Assembly: GCA_963210315.1 (NCBI GenBank)
Contig: OY723267.1
Span: 62,001-126,000, forward strand
Length of the DNA: 64,000 nucleotides
Direction of reading: 5' to 3'
Origin: Rhynchopus euleeides
Taxonomy: Eukaryota > Euglenozoa > Diplonemea > Diplonemida > Diplonemidae
A program made the translations under genes and the position numbers. Position 1 is the stretch's first letter. Each line of letters starts with the position of its first letter. A model generated the notes under the pieces. That model ran no database searches, was not told where the DNA came from, and saw only the letters and a program-made list of their open reading frames with translations. Shown here in pieces: positions 14,701-29,100 of this stretch.

Positions 14701-16225
14701 AAACCATCGACGAAAAAGTCGGAGTGCACGATATTTTGCCACTGTAGGTGAAGTACCCACTTTTCCCCTTTGCCAAACAGGGAAAATGTCTTTATATAAA
14801 CTTCTCCTGAACGGATCTTCGCATTTTTGATCGTAACCGGCCACAGTTGAAAATTTACTGGACCGCGGAATCCGAGAACATCGATCAGTTATCACAGAAA
14901 TTAGTAGAAGATATTTCAGAAATTTTTCACCCATTTACGGTTGAGGGTTATTATACTGTATTGCGGATTTGCGGGTAATTTCGGTGCGGGAACGGCGCCC
15001 CAAATATTCTGACGACTCATGAATCGTGCGAGTGCACCGTGAAACGTACGGATTCCATCTAGATAGTGGCTTTGGCTTGCAATTTTTTTTTCGAAAATTC
15101 GTTTTATTTTTTTGGGTCAAAACATGTGAAAAATGGGTTCCTAAGGGAAATCCCTGCTATTTTCCCGGTTTGGGCCACACAGCCAACATGAACGATTTCG
15201 CAGAGAACTGATGACCGTTTTCGATCCTGACATCGTGGGTATACCGGGGAATTCACGATAAAAAACATCGACGAAAAAGTCGGAGTGCACGATATTTTGC
15301 CACTGTAGGTGAAGTACCCACTTTTCCCCTTTGCCAAACAGGGAAAATGTCTTTATATAAACTTCTCCTGAACGGATCTTCGCATTTTTGATCGTAACCG
15401 GCCACAGTTGAAAATTTACTGGACCGCGGAATCCGAGAACATCGATCAGTTATCACAGAAATTAGTAGAAGATATTTCAGAAATTTTTCACCCATTTACG
15501 GTTGAGGGTTATTATACTGTATTGCGGATTTGCGGGTAATTTCGGTGCGGGAACGGCGCCCCAAATATTCTGACGACTCATGAATCGTGCGAGTGCACCG
15601 TGAAACGTACGGATTCCATCTAGATAGTGGCTTTGGCTTGCAATTTTTTTTTCGAAAATTCGTTTTATTTTTTTGGGTCAAAACATGTGAAAAATGGGTT
15701 CCTAAGGGAAATCCCTGCTATTTTCCCGGTTTGGGCCACACAGCCAACATGAACGATTTCGCAGAAAACTGATGACCGTTTTCGATCCTGACATCGTGGG
15801 TATACCGGGGAATTCACGATAAAAAAAATCGACGAAAAAGTCGGAGTGCACGATATTTTGCCACTGTAGGTGAAGTACCCACTTTTCCCCTTTGCCAAAC
15901 AGGGAAAATGTCTTTATATAAACTTCTCCTGAACGGATCTTCGAATTTTTGATCGTAACCGGCCACAGTTGTAAATTTACTGGACCGCGGAATCCGAGAA
16001 CATCGATCAGTTATCACAGAAATTAGTAGAAGATATTTCAGAAATTTTTCACCCATTTACGGTTGAGGGTTATTATACTGTATTGCGGATTTGCGGGTAA
16101 TTTCGGTGCGGGAACGGCGCCCCAAATATTCTGACGACTCATGAATCGTGCGAGTGCACCGTGAAACGTACGGATTCCATCTAGATAGTGGCTTTGGCTT
16201 GCAATTTTGTTTTCGAAAATTCGTT
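11738..16225 (+). repeat. Two tandem copies of a 2244-bp four-unit higher-order repeat
   Basis: Units here run alpha, gamma, alpha, beta, then alpha, gamma, alpha, beta (11738-13981 and 13982-16225). In both copies the first alpha unit carries GGATCC instead of GGATCT (near 12007 and 14257). It is followed by a T run interrupted by C (TTTCTTTTT) and then by the gamma unit with AAAAACCATCG. The copies differ by private changes, such as a G inside the second T run at 13424 and CATTTGTGATCG near 13142. The linked markers show that four units were copied as a block. Confidence 0.85.
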
Positions 16226-17908
16226 TTATTTTTTTGGGTCAAAACATGTGAAAAATGGGTTCCTAAGGGAAATCCCTGCTATTTTCCCGGTTTGGGCCAC
16301 ACAGCCAACATGAACGATTTCGCAGAAAACTGATGACCGTTTTCGATCCTGACATCGTGGGTATACCGGGGAATTCACGATAAAAAACATCGACGAAAAA
16401 GTCGGAGTGCACGATATTTTGCCACTGTAGGTGAAGTACCCACTTTTCCCCTTTGCCAAACAGGGAAAATGTCTTTATATATACTTCTCCTGAACGGATC
16501 TTCGAATTTTTGATCGTAACCGGCCACAGTTGTAAATTTACTGGACCGCGGAATCCGAGAACATCGATCAGTTATCACAGAAATTAGTAGAAGATATTTC
16601 AGAAATTTTTCACCCATTTACGGTTGAGGGTTATTATACTGTATTGCGGATTTGCGGGTAATTTCGGTGCGGGAACGGCGCCCCAAATATTCTGACGACT
16701 CATGAATCGTGCGAGTGCACCGTGAAACGTACGGATTCCATCTAGATAGTGGCTTTGGCTTGCAATTTTTTTTTCGAAAATTCGTTTTATTTTTTTGGGT
16801 CAAAACATGTGAAAAATGGGTTCCTAAGGGAAATCCCTGCTATTTTCCCGGTTTGGGCCACACAGCCAACATGAACGATTTCGCAGAAATCTGATGACCG
16901 TTTTCGATCCTGACATCGTGGGTATACCGGGGAATTCACGATAAAAAACATCGACGAAAAAGTCGGAGTGCACGATATTTTGCCACTGTAGGTGAAGTAC
17001 CCACTTTTCCCCTTTGCCAAACAGGGAAAATGTCTTTATATAAACTTCTCCTGAACGGATCCTCGCATTTTTGATCGTAACCGGCCACAGTTGAAAATTT
17101 ACTGGACCGCGGAATCCGAGAACATCGATCAGTTATCACAGAAATTAGTAGAAGATATTTCAGAAATTTTTCACCCATTTACGGTTGAGGGTTATTATAC
17201 TGTATTGCGGATTTGCGGGTAATTTCGGTGCGGGAACGGCGCCCCAAATATTCTGACGACTCATGAATCGTGCGAGTGCACCGTGAAACGTACGGATTCC
17301 ATCTAGATAGTGGCTTTGGCTTGCAATTTTTTTTTCGAAAATTCGTTTTATTTTTTTGGGTCAAAACATGTGAAAAATGGGTTCCTAAGGGAAATCCCTG
17401 CTATTTTCCCGGTTTGGGCCACACAGCCAACATGAACGATTTCGCAGAAAACTGATGACCGTTTTCGATCCTGACATCGTGGGTATACCGGGGAATTCAC
17501 GATAAAAAACATCGACGAAAAAGTCGGAGTGCACGATATTTTGCCACTGTAGGTGAAGTACCCACTTTTCCCCTTTGCCAAACAGGGAAAATGTCTTTAT
17601 ATAAACTTCTCCTGAACGGATCTTCGAATTTTTGATCGTAACCGGCCACAGTTGTAAATTTACTGGACCGCGGAATCCGAGAACATCGATCAGTTATCAC
17701 AGAAATTAGTAGAAGATATTTCAGAAATTTTTCACCCATTTACGGTTGAGGGTTATTATACTGTATTGCGGATTTGCGGGTAATTTCGGTGCGGGAACGG
17801 CGCCCCAAATATTCTGACGACTCATGAATCGTGCGAGTGCACCGTGAAACGTACGGATTCCATCTAGATAGTGGCTTTGGCTTGCAATTTTTTTTTCGAA
17901 AATTCGTT

Positions 17909-20152
17909 TTATTTTTTTGGGTCAAAACATGTGAAAAATGGGTTCCTAAGGGAAATCCCTGCTATTTTCCCGGTTTGGGCCACACAGCCAACATGAACGA
18001 TTTCGCAGAAAACTGATGACCGTTTTCGATCCTGACATCGTGGGTATACCGGGGAATTCACGATAAAAAACATCGACGAAAAAGTCGGAGTGCACGATAT
18101 TTTGCCACTGTAGGTGAAGTACCCACTTTTCCCCTTTGCCAAACAGGGAAAATGTCTTTATATAAACTTCTCCTGAACGGATCCTCGCAATTTTGATCGT
18201 AACCGGCCACAGTTGAAAATTTACTGGACCGCGGAATCCGAGAACATCGATCAGTTATCACAGAAATTAGTAGAAGATATTTCAGAAATTTTTCACCCAT
18301 TTACGGTTGAGGGTTATTATACTGTATTGCGGATTTGCGGGTAATTTCGGTGCGGGAACGGCGCCCCAAATATTCTGACGACTCATGAATCGTGCGAGTG
18401 CACCGTGAAACGTACGGATTCCATCTAGATAGTGGCTTTGGCTTGCAATTTTCTTTTCGAAAATTCGTTTTATTTTTTTGGGTCAAAACATGTGAAAAAT
18501 GGGTTCCTAAGGGAAATCCCTGCTATTTTCCCGGTTTGGGCCACACAGCCAACATGAACGATTTCGCAGAGAACTGATGACCGTTTTCGATCCTGACATC
18601 GTGGGTATACCGGGGAATTCACGATAAAAACCATCGACGAAAAAGTCGGAGTGCACGATATTTTGCCACTGTAGGTGAAGTACCCACTTTTCCCCTTTGC
18701 CAAACAGGGAAAATGTCTTTATATAAACTTCTCCTGAACGGATCTTCGCATTTTTGATCGTAACCGGCCACAGTTGAAAATTTACTGGACCGCGGAATCC
18801 GAGAACATCGATCAGTTATCACAGAAATTAGTAGAAGATATTTCAGAAACTTTTCACCCATTTACGGTTGAGGGTTATTATACTGTATTGCGGATTTGCG
18901 GGTAATTTCGGTGCGGGAACGGCGCCCCAAATATTCTGACGACTCATGAATCGTGCGAGTGCACCGTGAAACGTACGGATTCCATCTAGATAGTGGCTTT
19001 GGCTTGCAATTTTTTTTTCGAAAATTCGTTTTATTTTTTTGGGTCAAAACATGTGAAAAATGGGTTCCTAAGGGAAATCCCTGCTATTTTCCCGGTTTGG
19101 GCCACACAGCCAACATGAACGATTTCGCAGAGAACTGATGACCGTTTTCGATCCTGACATCGTGGGTATACCGGGGAATTCACGATAAAAAACATCGACG
19201 AAAAAGTCGGAGTGCACGATATTTTGCCACTGTAGGTGAAGTACCCACTTTTCCCCTTTGCCAAACAGGGAAAATGTCTTTATATAAACTTCTCCTGAAC
19301 GGATCTTCGCATTTTTGATCGTAACCGGCCACAGTTGAAAATTTACTGGACCGCGGAATCCGAGAACATCGATCAGTTATCACAGAAATTAGTAGAAGAT
19401 ATTTCAGAAATTTTTCACCCATTTACGGTTGAGGGTTATTATACTGTATTGCGGATTTGCGGGTAATTTCGGTGCGGGAACGGCGCCCCAAATATTCTGA
19501 CGACTCATGAATCGTGCGAGTGCACCGTGAAACGTACGGATTCCATCTAGATAGTGGCTTTGGCTTGCAATTTTTTTTTCGAAAATTCGTTTTATTTTTT
19601 TGGGTCAAAACATGTGAAAAATGGGTTCCTAAGGGAAATCCCTGCTATTTTCCCGGTTTGGGCCACACAGCCAACATGAACGATTTCGCAGAAAACTGAT
19701 GACCGTTTTCGATCCTGACATCGTGGGTATACCGGGGAATTCACGATAAAAAAAATCGACGAAAAAGTCGGAGTGCACGATATTTTGCCACTGTAGGTGA
19801 AGTACCCACTTTTCCCCTTTGCCAAACAGGGAAAATGTCTTTATATAAACTTCTCCTGAACGGATCTTCGAATTTTTGATCGTAACCGGCCACAGTTGTA
19901 AATTTACTGGACCGCGGAATCCGAGAACATCGATCAGTTATCACAGAAATTAGTAGAAGATATTTCAGAAATTTTTCACCCATTTACGGTTGAGGGTTAT
20001 TATACTGTATTGCGGATTTGCGGGTAATTTCGGTGCGGGAACGGCGCCCCAAATATTCTGACGACTCATGAATCGTGCGAGTGCACCGTGAAACGTACGG
20101 ATTCCATCTAGATAGTGGCTTTGGCTTGCAATTTTGTTTTCGAAAATTCGTT
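17909..20152 (+). repeat. Third copy of the alpha-gamma-alpha-beta tetramer
   Basis: The subtype order and linked GGATCC marker (near 18181) match the blocks at 11738-16225, but two other units separate this copy from them. Here the C in the T run before the gamma unit is one base further right (TTTTCTTTT at about 18450), and CGCATTTTT has changed to CGCAATTTT near 18187. It is the same block with independent later mutations. Confidence 0.8.
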
Positions 20153-23100
20153 TTATTTTTTTGGGTCAAAACATGTGAAAAATGGGTTCCTAAGGGAAAT
20201 CCCTGCTATTTTCCCGGTTTGGGCCACACAGCCAACATGAACGATTTCGCAGAAAACTGATGACCGTTTTCGATCCTGACATCGTGGGTATACCGGGGAA
20301 TTCACGATAAAAAAAATCGACGAAAAAGTCGGAGTGCACGATATTTTGCCACTGTAGGTGAAGTACCCACTTTTCCCCTTTGCCAAACAGGGAAAATGTC
20401 TTTATATAAACGTCTCCTGAACGGATCTTCGAATTTTTGATCGTAACCGGCCACAGTTGTAAATTTACTGGACCGCGGAATCCGAGAACATCGATCAGTT
20501 ATCACAGAAATTAGTAGAAGATATTTCAGAAATTTTTCACCCATTTACGGTTGAGGGTTATTATACTGTATTGCGGATTTGCGGGTAATTTCGGTGCGGG
20601 AACGGCGCCCCAAATATTCTGACGACTCATGAATCGTGCGAGTGCACCGTGAAACGTACGGATTCCATCTAGATAGTGGCTTTGGCTTGCAATTTTGTTT
20701 TCGAAAATTCGTTTTATTTTTTTGGGTCAAAACATGTGAAAAATGGGTTCCTAAGGGAAATCCCTGCTATTTTCCCGGTTTGGGCCACACAGCCAACATG
20801 AACGATTTCGCAGAAAACTGATGACCGTTTTCGATCCTGACATCGTGGGTATACCGGGGAATTCACGATAAAAAAAATCGACGAAAAAGTCGGAGTGCAC
20901 GATATTTTGCCACTGTAGGTGAAGTACCCACTTTTCCCCTTTGCCAAACAGGGAAAATGTCTTTATATAAACTTCTCCTGAACGGATCTTCGAATTTTTG
21001 ATCGTAACCGGCCACAGTTGTAAATTTACTGGACCGCGGAATCCGAGAACATCGATCAGTTATCACAGAAATTAGTAGAAGATATTTCAGAAATTTTTCA
21101 CCCATTTACGGTTGAGGGTTATTATACTGTATTGCGGATTTGCGGGTAATTTCGGTGCGGGAACGGCGCCCCAAATATTCTGACGACTCATGAATCGTGC
21201 GAGTGCACCGTGAAACGTACGGATTCCATCTAGATAGTGGCTTTGGCTTGCAATTTTTTTTTCGAAAATTCGTTTTATTTTTTTGGGTCAAAACATGTGA
21301 AAAATGGGTTCCTAAGGGAAATCCCTGCTATTTTCCCGGTTTGGGCCACACAGCCAACATGAACGATTTCGCAGAAAACTGATGACCGTTTTCGATCCTG
21401 ACATCGTGGGTATACCGGGGAATTCACGATAAAAAACATCGACGAAAAAGTCGGAGTGCACGATATTTTGCCACTGTAGGTGAAGTACCCACTTTTCCCC
21501 TTTGCCAAACAGGGAAAATGTCTTTATATAAACTTCTCCTGAACGGATCTTCGAATTTTTGATCGTAACCGGCCACAGTTGTAAATTTACTGGACCGCGG
21601 AATCCGAGAACATCGATCAGTTATCACAGAAATTAGTAGAAGATATTTCAGAAATTTTTCACCCATTTACGGTTGAGGGTTATTATACTGTATTGCGGAT
21701 TTGCGGGTAATTTCGGTGCGGGAACGGCGCCCCAAATATTCTGACGACTCATGAATCGTGCGAGTGCACCGTGAAACGTACGGATTCCATCTAGATAGTG
21801 GCTTTGGCTTGCAATTTTTTTTTCGAAAATTCGTTTTATTTTTTTGGGTCAAAACATGTGAAAAATGGGTTCCTAAGGGAAATCCCTGCTATTTTCCCGG
21901 TTTGGGCCACACAGCCAACATGAACGATTTCGCAGAAAACTGATGACCGTTTTCGATCCTGACATCGTGGGTATACCGGGGAATTCACGATAAAAAACAT
22001 CGACGAAAAAGTCGGAGTGCACGATATTTTGCCACTGTAGGTGAAGTACCCACTTTTCCCCTTTGCCAAACAGGGAAAATGTCTTTATATAAACTTCTCC
22101 TGAACGGATCTTCGAATTTTTGATCGTAACCGGCCACAGTTGTAAATTTACTGGACCGCGGAATCCGAGAACATCGATCAGTTATCACAGAAATTAGTAG
22201 AAGATATTTCAGAAATTTTTCACCCATTTACGGTTGAGGGTTATTATACTGTATTGCGGATTTGCGGGTAATTTCGGTGCGGGAACGGCGCCCCAAATAT
22301 TCTGACGACTCATGAATCGTGCGAGTGCACCGTGAAACGTACGGATTCCATCTAGATAGTGGCTTTGGCTTGCAATTTTGTTTTCGAAAATTCGTTTTAT
22401 TTTTTTGGGTCAAAACATGTGAAAAATGGGTTCCTAAGGGAAATCCCTGCTATTTTCCCGGTTTGGGCCACACAGCCAACATGAACGATTTCGCAGAAAA
22501 CTGATGACCGTTTTCGATCCTGACATCGTGGGTATACCGGGGAATTCACGATAAAAAAAATCGACGAAAAAGTCGGAGTGCACGATATTTTGCCACTGTA
22601 GGTGAAGTACCCACTTTTCCCCTTTGCCAAACAGGGAAAATGTCTTTATATAAACTTCTCCTGAACGGATCTTCGAATTTTTGATCGTAACCGGCCACAG
22701 TTGTAAATTTACTGGACCGCGGAATCCGAGAACATCGATCAGTTATCACAGAAATTAGTAGAAGATATTTCAGAAATTTTTCACCCATTTACGGTTGAGG
22801 GTTATTATACTGTATTGCGGATTTGCGGGTAATTTCGGTGCGGGAACGGCGCCCCAAATATTCTGACGACTCATGAATCGTGCGAGTGCACCGTGAAACG
22901 TACGGATTCCATCTAGATAGTGGCTTTGGCTTGCAATTTTTTTTTCGAAAATTCGTTTTATTTTTTTGGGTCAAAACATGTGAAAAATGGGTTCCTAAGG
23001 GAAATCCCTGCTATTTTCCCGGTTTGGGCCACACAGCCAACATGAACGATTTCGCAGAGAACTGATGACCGTTTTCGATCCTGACATCGTGGGTATACCG

Positions 23101-26100
23101 GGGAATTCACGATAAAAAACATCGACGAAAAAGTCGGAGTGCACGATATTTTGCCACTGTAGGTGAAGTACCCACTTTTCCCCTTTGCCAAACAGGGAAA
23201 ATGTCTTTATATAAACTTCTCCTGAACGGATCTTCGAATTTTTGATCGTAACCGGCCACAGTTGTAAATTTACTGGACCGCGGAATCCGAGAACATCGAT
23301 CAGTTATCACAGAAATTAGTAGAAGATATTTCAGAAATTTTTCACCCATTTACGGTTGAGGGTTATTATACTGTATTGCGGATTTGCGGGTAATTTCGGT
23401 GCGGGAACGGCGCCCCAAATATTCTGACGACTCATGAATCGTGCGAGTGCACCGTGAAACGTACGGATTCCATCTAGATAGTGGCTTTGGCTTGCAATTT
23501 TTTTTTCGAAAATTCGTTTTATTTTTTTGGGTCAAAACATGTGAAAAATGGGTTCCTAAGGGAAATCCCTGCTATTTTCCCGGTTTGGGCCACACAGCCA
23601 ACATGAACGATTTCGCAGAAAACTGATGACCGTTTTCGATCCTGACATCGTGGGTATACCGGGGAATTCACGATAAAAAACATCGACGAAAAAGTCGGAG
23701 TGCACGATATTTTGCCACTGTAGGTGAAGTACCCACTTTTCCCCTTTGCCAAACAGGGAAAATGTCTTTATATAAACTTCTCCTGAACGGATCTTCGAAT
23801 TTTTGATCGTAACCGGCCACAGTTGTAAATTTACTGGACCGCGGAATCCGAGAACATCGATCAGTTATCACAGAAATTAGTAGAAGATATTTCAGAAATT
23901 TTTCACCCATTTACGGTTGAGGGTTATTATACTGTATTGCGGATTTGCGGGTAATTTCGGTGCGGGAACGGCGCCCCAAATATTCTGACGACTCATGAAT
24001 CGTGCGAGTGCACCGTGAAACGTACGGATTCCATCTAGATAGTGGCTTTGGCTTGCAATTTTTTTTTCGAAAATTCGTTTTATTTTTTTGGGTCAAAACA
24101 TGTGAAAAATGGGTTCCTAAGGGAAATCCCTGCTATTTTCCCGGTTTGGGCCACACAGCCAACATGAACGATTTCGCAGAAAACTGATGACCGTTTTCGA
24201 TCCTGACATCGTGGGTATACCGGGGAATTCACGATAAAAAACATCGACGAAAAAGTCGGAGTGCACGATATTTTGCCACTGTAGGTGAAGTACCCACTTT
24301 TCCCCTTTGCCAAACAGGGAAAATGTCTTTATATAAACTTCTCCTGAACGGATCTTCGAATTTTTGATCGTAACCGGCCACAGTTGTAAATTTACTGGAC
24401 CGCGGAATCCGAGAACATCGATCAGTTATCACAGAAATTAGTAGAAGATATTTCAGAAATTTTTCACCCATTTACGGTTGAGGGTTATTATACTGTATTG
24501 CGGATTTGCGGGTAATTTCGGTGCGGGAACGGCGCCCCAAATATTCTGACGACTCATGAATCGTGCGAGTGCACCGTGAAACGTACGGATTCCATCTAGA
24601 TAGTGGCTTTGGCTTGCAATTTTGTTTTCGAAAATTCGTTTTATTTTTTTGGGTCAAAACATGTGAAAAATGGGTTCCTAAGGGAAATCCCTGCTATTTT
24701 CCCGGTTTGGGCCACACAGCCAACATGAACGATTTCGCAGAAAACTGATGACCGTTTTCGATCCTGACATCGTGGGTATACCGGGGAATTCACGATAAAA
24801 AAAATCGACGAAAAAGTCGGAGTGCACGATATTTTGCCACTGTAGGTGAAGTACCCACTTTTCCCCTTTGCCAAACAGGGAAAATGTCTTTATATAAACT
24901 TCTCCTGAACGGATCTTCGAATTTTTGATCGTAACCGGCCACAGTTGTAAATTTACTGGACCGCGGAATCCGAGAACATCGATCAGTTATCACAGAAATT
25001 AGTAGAAGATATTTCAGAAATTTTTCACCCATTTACGGTTGAGGGTTATTATACTGTATTGCGGATTTGCGGGTAATTTCGGTGCGGGAACGGCGCCCCA
25101 AATATTCTGACGACTCATGAATCGTGCGAGTGCACCGTGAAACGTACGGATTCCATCTAGATAGTGGCTTTGGCTTGCAATTTTTTTTTCGAAAATTCGT
25201 TTTATTTTTTTGGGTCAAAACATGTGAAAAATGGGTTCCTAAGGGAAATCCCTGCTATTTTCCCGGTTTGGGCCACACAGCCAACATGAACGATTTCGCA
25301 GAGAACTGATGACCGTTTTCGATCCTGACATCGTGGGTATACCGGGGAATTCACGATAAAAAACATCGACGAAAAAGTCGGAGTGCACGATATTTTGCCA
25401 CTGTAGGTGAAGTACCCACTTTTCCCCTTTGCCAAACAGGGAAAATGTCTTTATATAAACTTCTCCTGAACGGATCTTCGAATTTTTGATCGTAACCGGC
25501 CACAGTTGTAAATTTACTGGACCGCGGAATCCGAGAACATCGATCAGTTATCACAGAAATTAGTAGAAGATATTTCAGAAATTTTTCACCCATTTACGGT
25601 TGAGGGTTATTATACTGTATTGCGGATTTGCGGGTAATTTCGGTGCGGGAACGGCGCCCCAAATATTCTGACGACTCATGAATCGTGCGAGTGCACCGTG
25701 AAACGTACGGATTCCATCTAGATAGTGGCTTTGGCTTGCAATTTTGTTTTCGAAAATTCGTTTTATTTTTTTGGGTCAAAACATGTGAAAAATGGGTTCC
25801 TAAGGGAAATCCCTGCTATTTTCCCGGTTTGGGCCACACAGCCAACATGAACGATTTCGCAGAAAACTGATGACCGTTTTCGATCCTGACATCGTGGGTA
25901 TACCGGGGAATTCACGATAAAAAAAATCGACGAAAAAGTCGGAGTGCACGATATTTTGCCACTGTAGGTGAAGTACCCACTTTTCCCCTTTGCCAAACAG
26001 GGAAAATGTCTTTATATAAACTTCTCCTGAACGGATCTTCGAATTTTTGATCGTAACCGGCCACAGTTGTAAATTTACTGGACCGCGGAATCCGAGAACA

Positions 26101-29100
26101 TCGATCAGTTATCACAGAAATTAGTAGAAGATATTTCAGAAATTTTTCACCCATTTACGGTTGAGGGTTATTATACTGTATTGCGGATTTGCGGGTAATT
26201 TCGGTGCGGGAACGGCGCCCCAAATATTCTGACGACTCATGAATCGTGCGAGTGCACCGTGAAACGTACGGATTCCATCTAGATAGTGGCTTTGGCTTGC
26301 AATTTTTTTTTCGAAAATTCGTTTTATTTTTTTGGGTCAAAACATGTGAAAAATGGGTTCCTAAGGGAAATCCCTGCTATTTTCCCGGTTTGGGCCACAC
26401 AGCCAACATGAACGATTTCGCAGAAAACTGATGACCGTTTTCGATCCTGACATCGTGGGTATACCGGGGAATTCACGATAAAAAACATCGACGAAAAAGT
26501 CGGAGTGCACGATATTTTGCCACTGTAGGTGAAGTACCCACTTTTCCCCTTTGCCAAACAGGGAAAATGTCTTTATATAAACTTCTCCTGAACGGATCTT
26601 CGAATATTTGATCGTAACCGGCCACAGTTGTAAATTTACTGGACCGCGGAATCCGAGAACATCGATCAGTTATCACAGAAATTAGTAGAAGATATTTCAG
26701 AAATTTTTCACCCATTTACGGTTGAGGGTTATTATACTGTATTGCGGATTTGCGGGTAATTTCGGTGCGGGAACGGCGCCCCAAATATTCTGACGACTCA
26801 TGAATCGTGCGAGTGCACCGTGAAACGTACGGATTCCATCTAGATAGTGGCTTTGGCTTGCAATTTTGTTTTCGAAAATTCGTTTTATTTTTTTGGGTCA
26901 AAACATGTGAAAAATGGGTTCCTAAGGGAAATCCCTGCTATTTTCCCGGTTTGGGCCACACAGCCAACATGAACGATTTCGCAGAAAACTGATGACCGTT
27001 TTCGATCCTGACATCGTGGGTATACCGGGGAATTCACGATAAAAAAAATCGACGAAAAAGTCGGAGTGCACGATATTTTGCCACTGTAGGTGAAGTACCC
27101 ACTTTTCCCCTTTGCCAAACAGGGAAAATGTCTTTATATAAACTTCTCCTGAACGGATCTTCGAATTTTTGATCGTAACCGGCCACAGTTGTAAATTTAC
27201 TGGACCGCGGAATCCGAGAACATCGATCAGTTATCACAGAAATTAGTAGAAGATATTTCAGAAATTTTTCACCCATTTACGGTTGAGGGTTATTATACTG
27301 TATTGCGGATTTGCGGGTAATTTCGGTGCGGGAACGGCGCCCCAAATATTCTGACGACTCATGAATCGTGCGAGTGCACCGTGAAACGTACGGATTCCAT
27401 CTAGATAGTGGCTTTGGCTTGCAATTTTTTTTTCGAAAATTCGTTTTATTTTTTTGGGTCAAAACATGTGAAAAATGGGTTCCTAAGGGAAATCCCTGCT
27501 ATTTTCCCGGTTTGGGCCACACAGCCAACATGAACGATTTCGCAGAAAACTGATGACCGTTTTCGATCCTGACATCGTGGGTATACCGGGGAATTCACGA
27601 TAAAAAACATCGACGAAAAAGTCGGAGTGCACGATATTTTGCCACTGTAGGTGAAGTACCCACTTTTCCCCTTTGCCAAACAGGGAAAATGTCTTTATAT
27701 AAACTTCTCCTGAACGGATCTTCGAATTTTTGATCGTAACCGGCCACAGTTGTAAATTTACTGGACCGCGGAATCCGAGAACATCGATCAGTTATCACAG
27801 AAATTAGTAGAAGATATTTCAGAAATTTTTCACCCATTTACGGTTGAGGGTTATTATACTGTATTGCGGATTTGCGGGTAATTTCGGTGCGGGAACGGCG
27901 CCCCAAATATTCTGACGACTCATGAATCGTGCGAGTGCACCGTGAAACGTACGGATTCCATCTAGATAGTGGCTTTGGCTTGCAATTTTTTTTTCGAAAA
28001 TTCGTTTTATTTTTTTGGGTCAAAACATGTGAAAAATGGGTTCCTAAGGGAAATCCCTGCTATTTTCCCGGTTTGGGCCACACAGCCAACATGAACGATT
28101 TCGCAGAAAACTGATGACCGTTTTCGATCCTGACATCGTGGGTATACCGGGGAATTCACGATAAAAAAAATCGACGAAAAAGTCGGAGTGCACGATATTT
28201 TGCCACTGTAGGTGAAGTACCCACTTTTCCCCTTTGCCAAACAGGGAAAATGTCTTTATATAAACTTCTCCTGAACGGATCTTCGAATTTTTGATCGTAA
28301 CCGGCCACAGTTGAAAATTTACTGGACCGCGGAATCCGAGAACATCGATCAGTTATCACAGAAATTAGTAGAAGATATTTCAGAAATTTTTCACCCATTT
28401 ACGGTTGAGGGTTATTATACTGTATTGCGGATTTGCGGGTAATTTCGGTGCGGGAACGGCGCCCCAAATATTCTGACGACTCATGAATCGTGCGAGTGCA
28501 CCGTGAAACGTACGGATTCCATCTAGATAGTGGCTTTGGCTTGCAATTTTGTTTTCGAAAATTCGTTTTATTTTTTTGGGTCAAAACATGTGAAAAATGG
28601 GTTCCTAAGGGAAATCCCTGCTATTTTCCCGGTTTGGGCCACACAGCCAACATGAACGATTTCGCAGAAAACTGATGACCGTTTTCGATCCTGACATCGT
28701 GGGTATACCGGGGAATTCACGATAAAAAAAATCGACGAAAAAGTCGGAGTGCACGATATTTTGCCACTGTAGGTGAAGTACCCACTTTTCCCCTTTGCCA
28801 AACAGGGAAAATGTCTTTATATAAACTTCTCCTGAACGGATCTTCGAATTTTTGATCGTAACCGGCCACAGTTGTAAATTTACTGGACCGCGGAATCCGA
28901 GAACATCGATCAGTTATCACAGAAATTAGTAGAAGATATTTCAGAAATTTTTCACCCATTTACGGTTGAGGGTTATTATACTGTATTGCGGATTTGCGGG
29001 TAATTTCGGTGCGGGAACGGCGCCCCAAATATTCTGACGACTCATGAATCGTGCGAGTGCACCGTGAAACGTACGGATTCCATCTAGATAGTGGCTTTGG

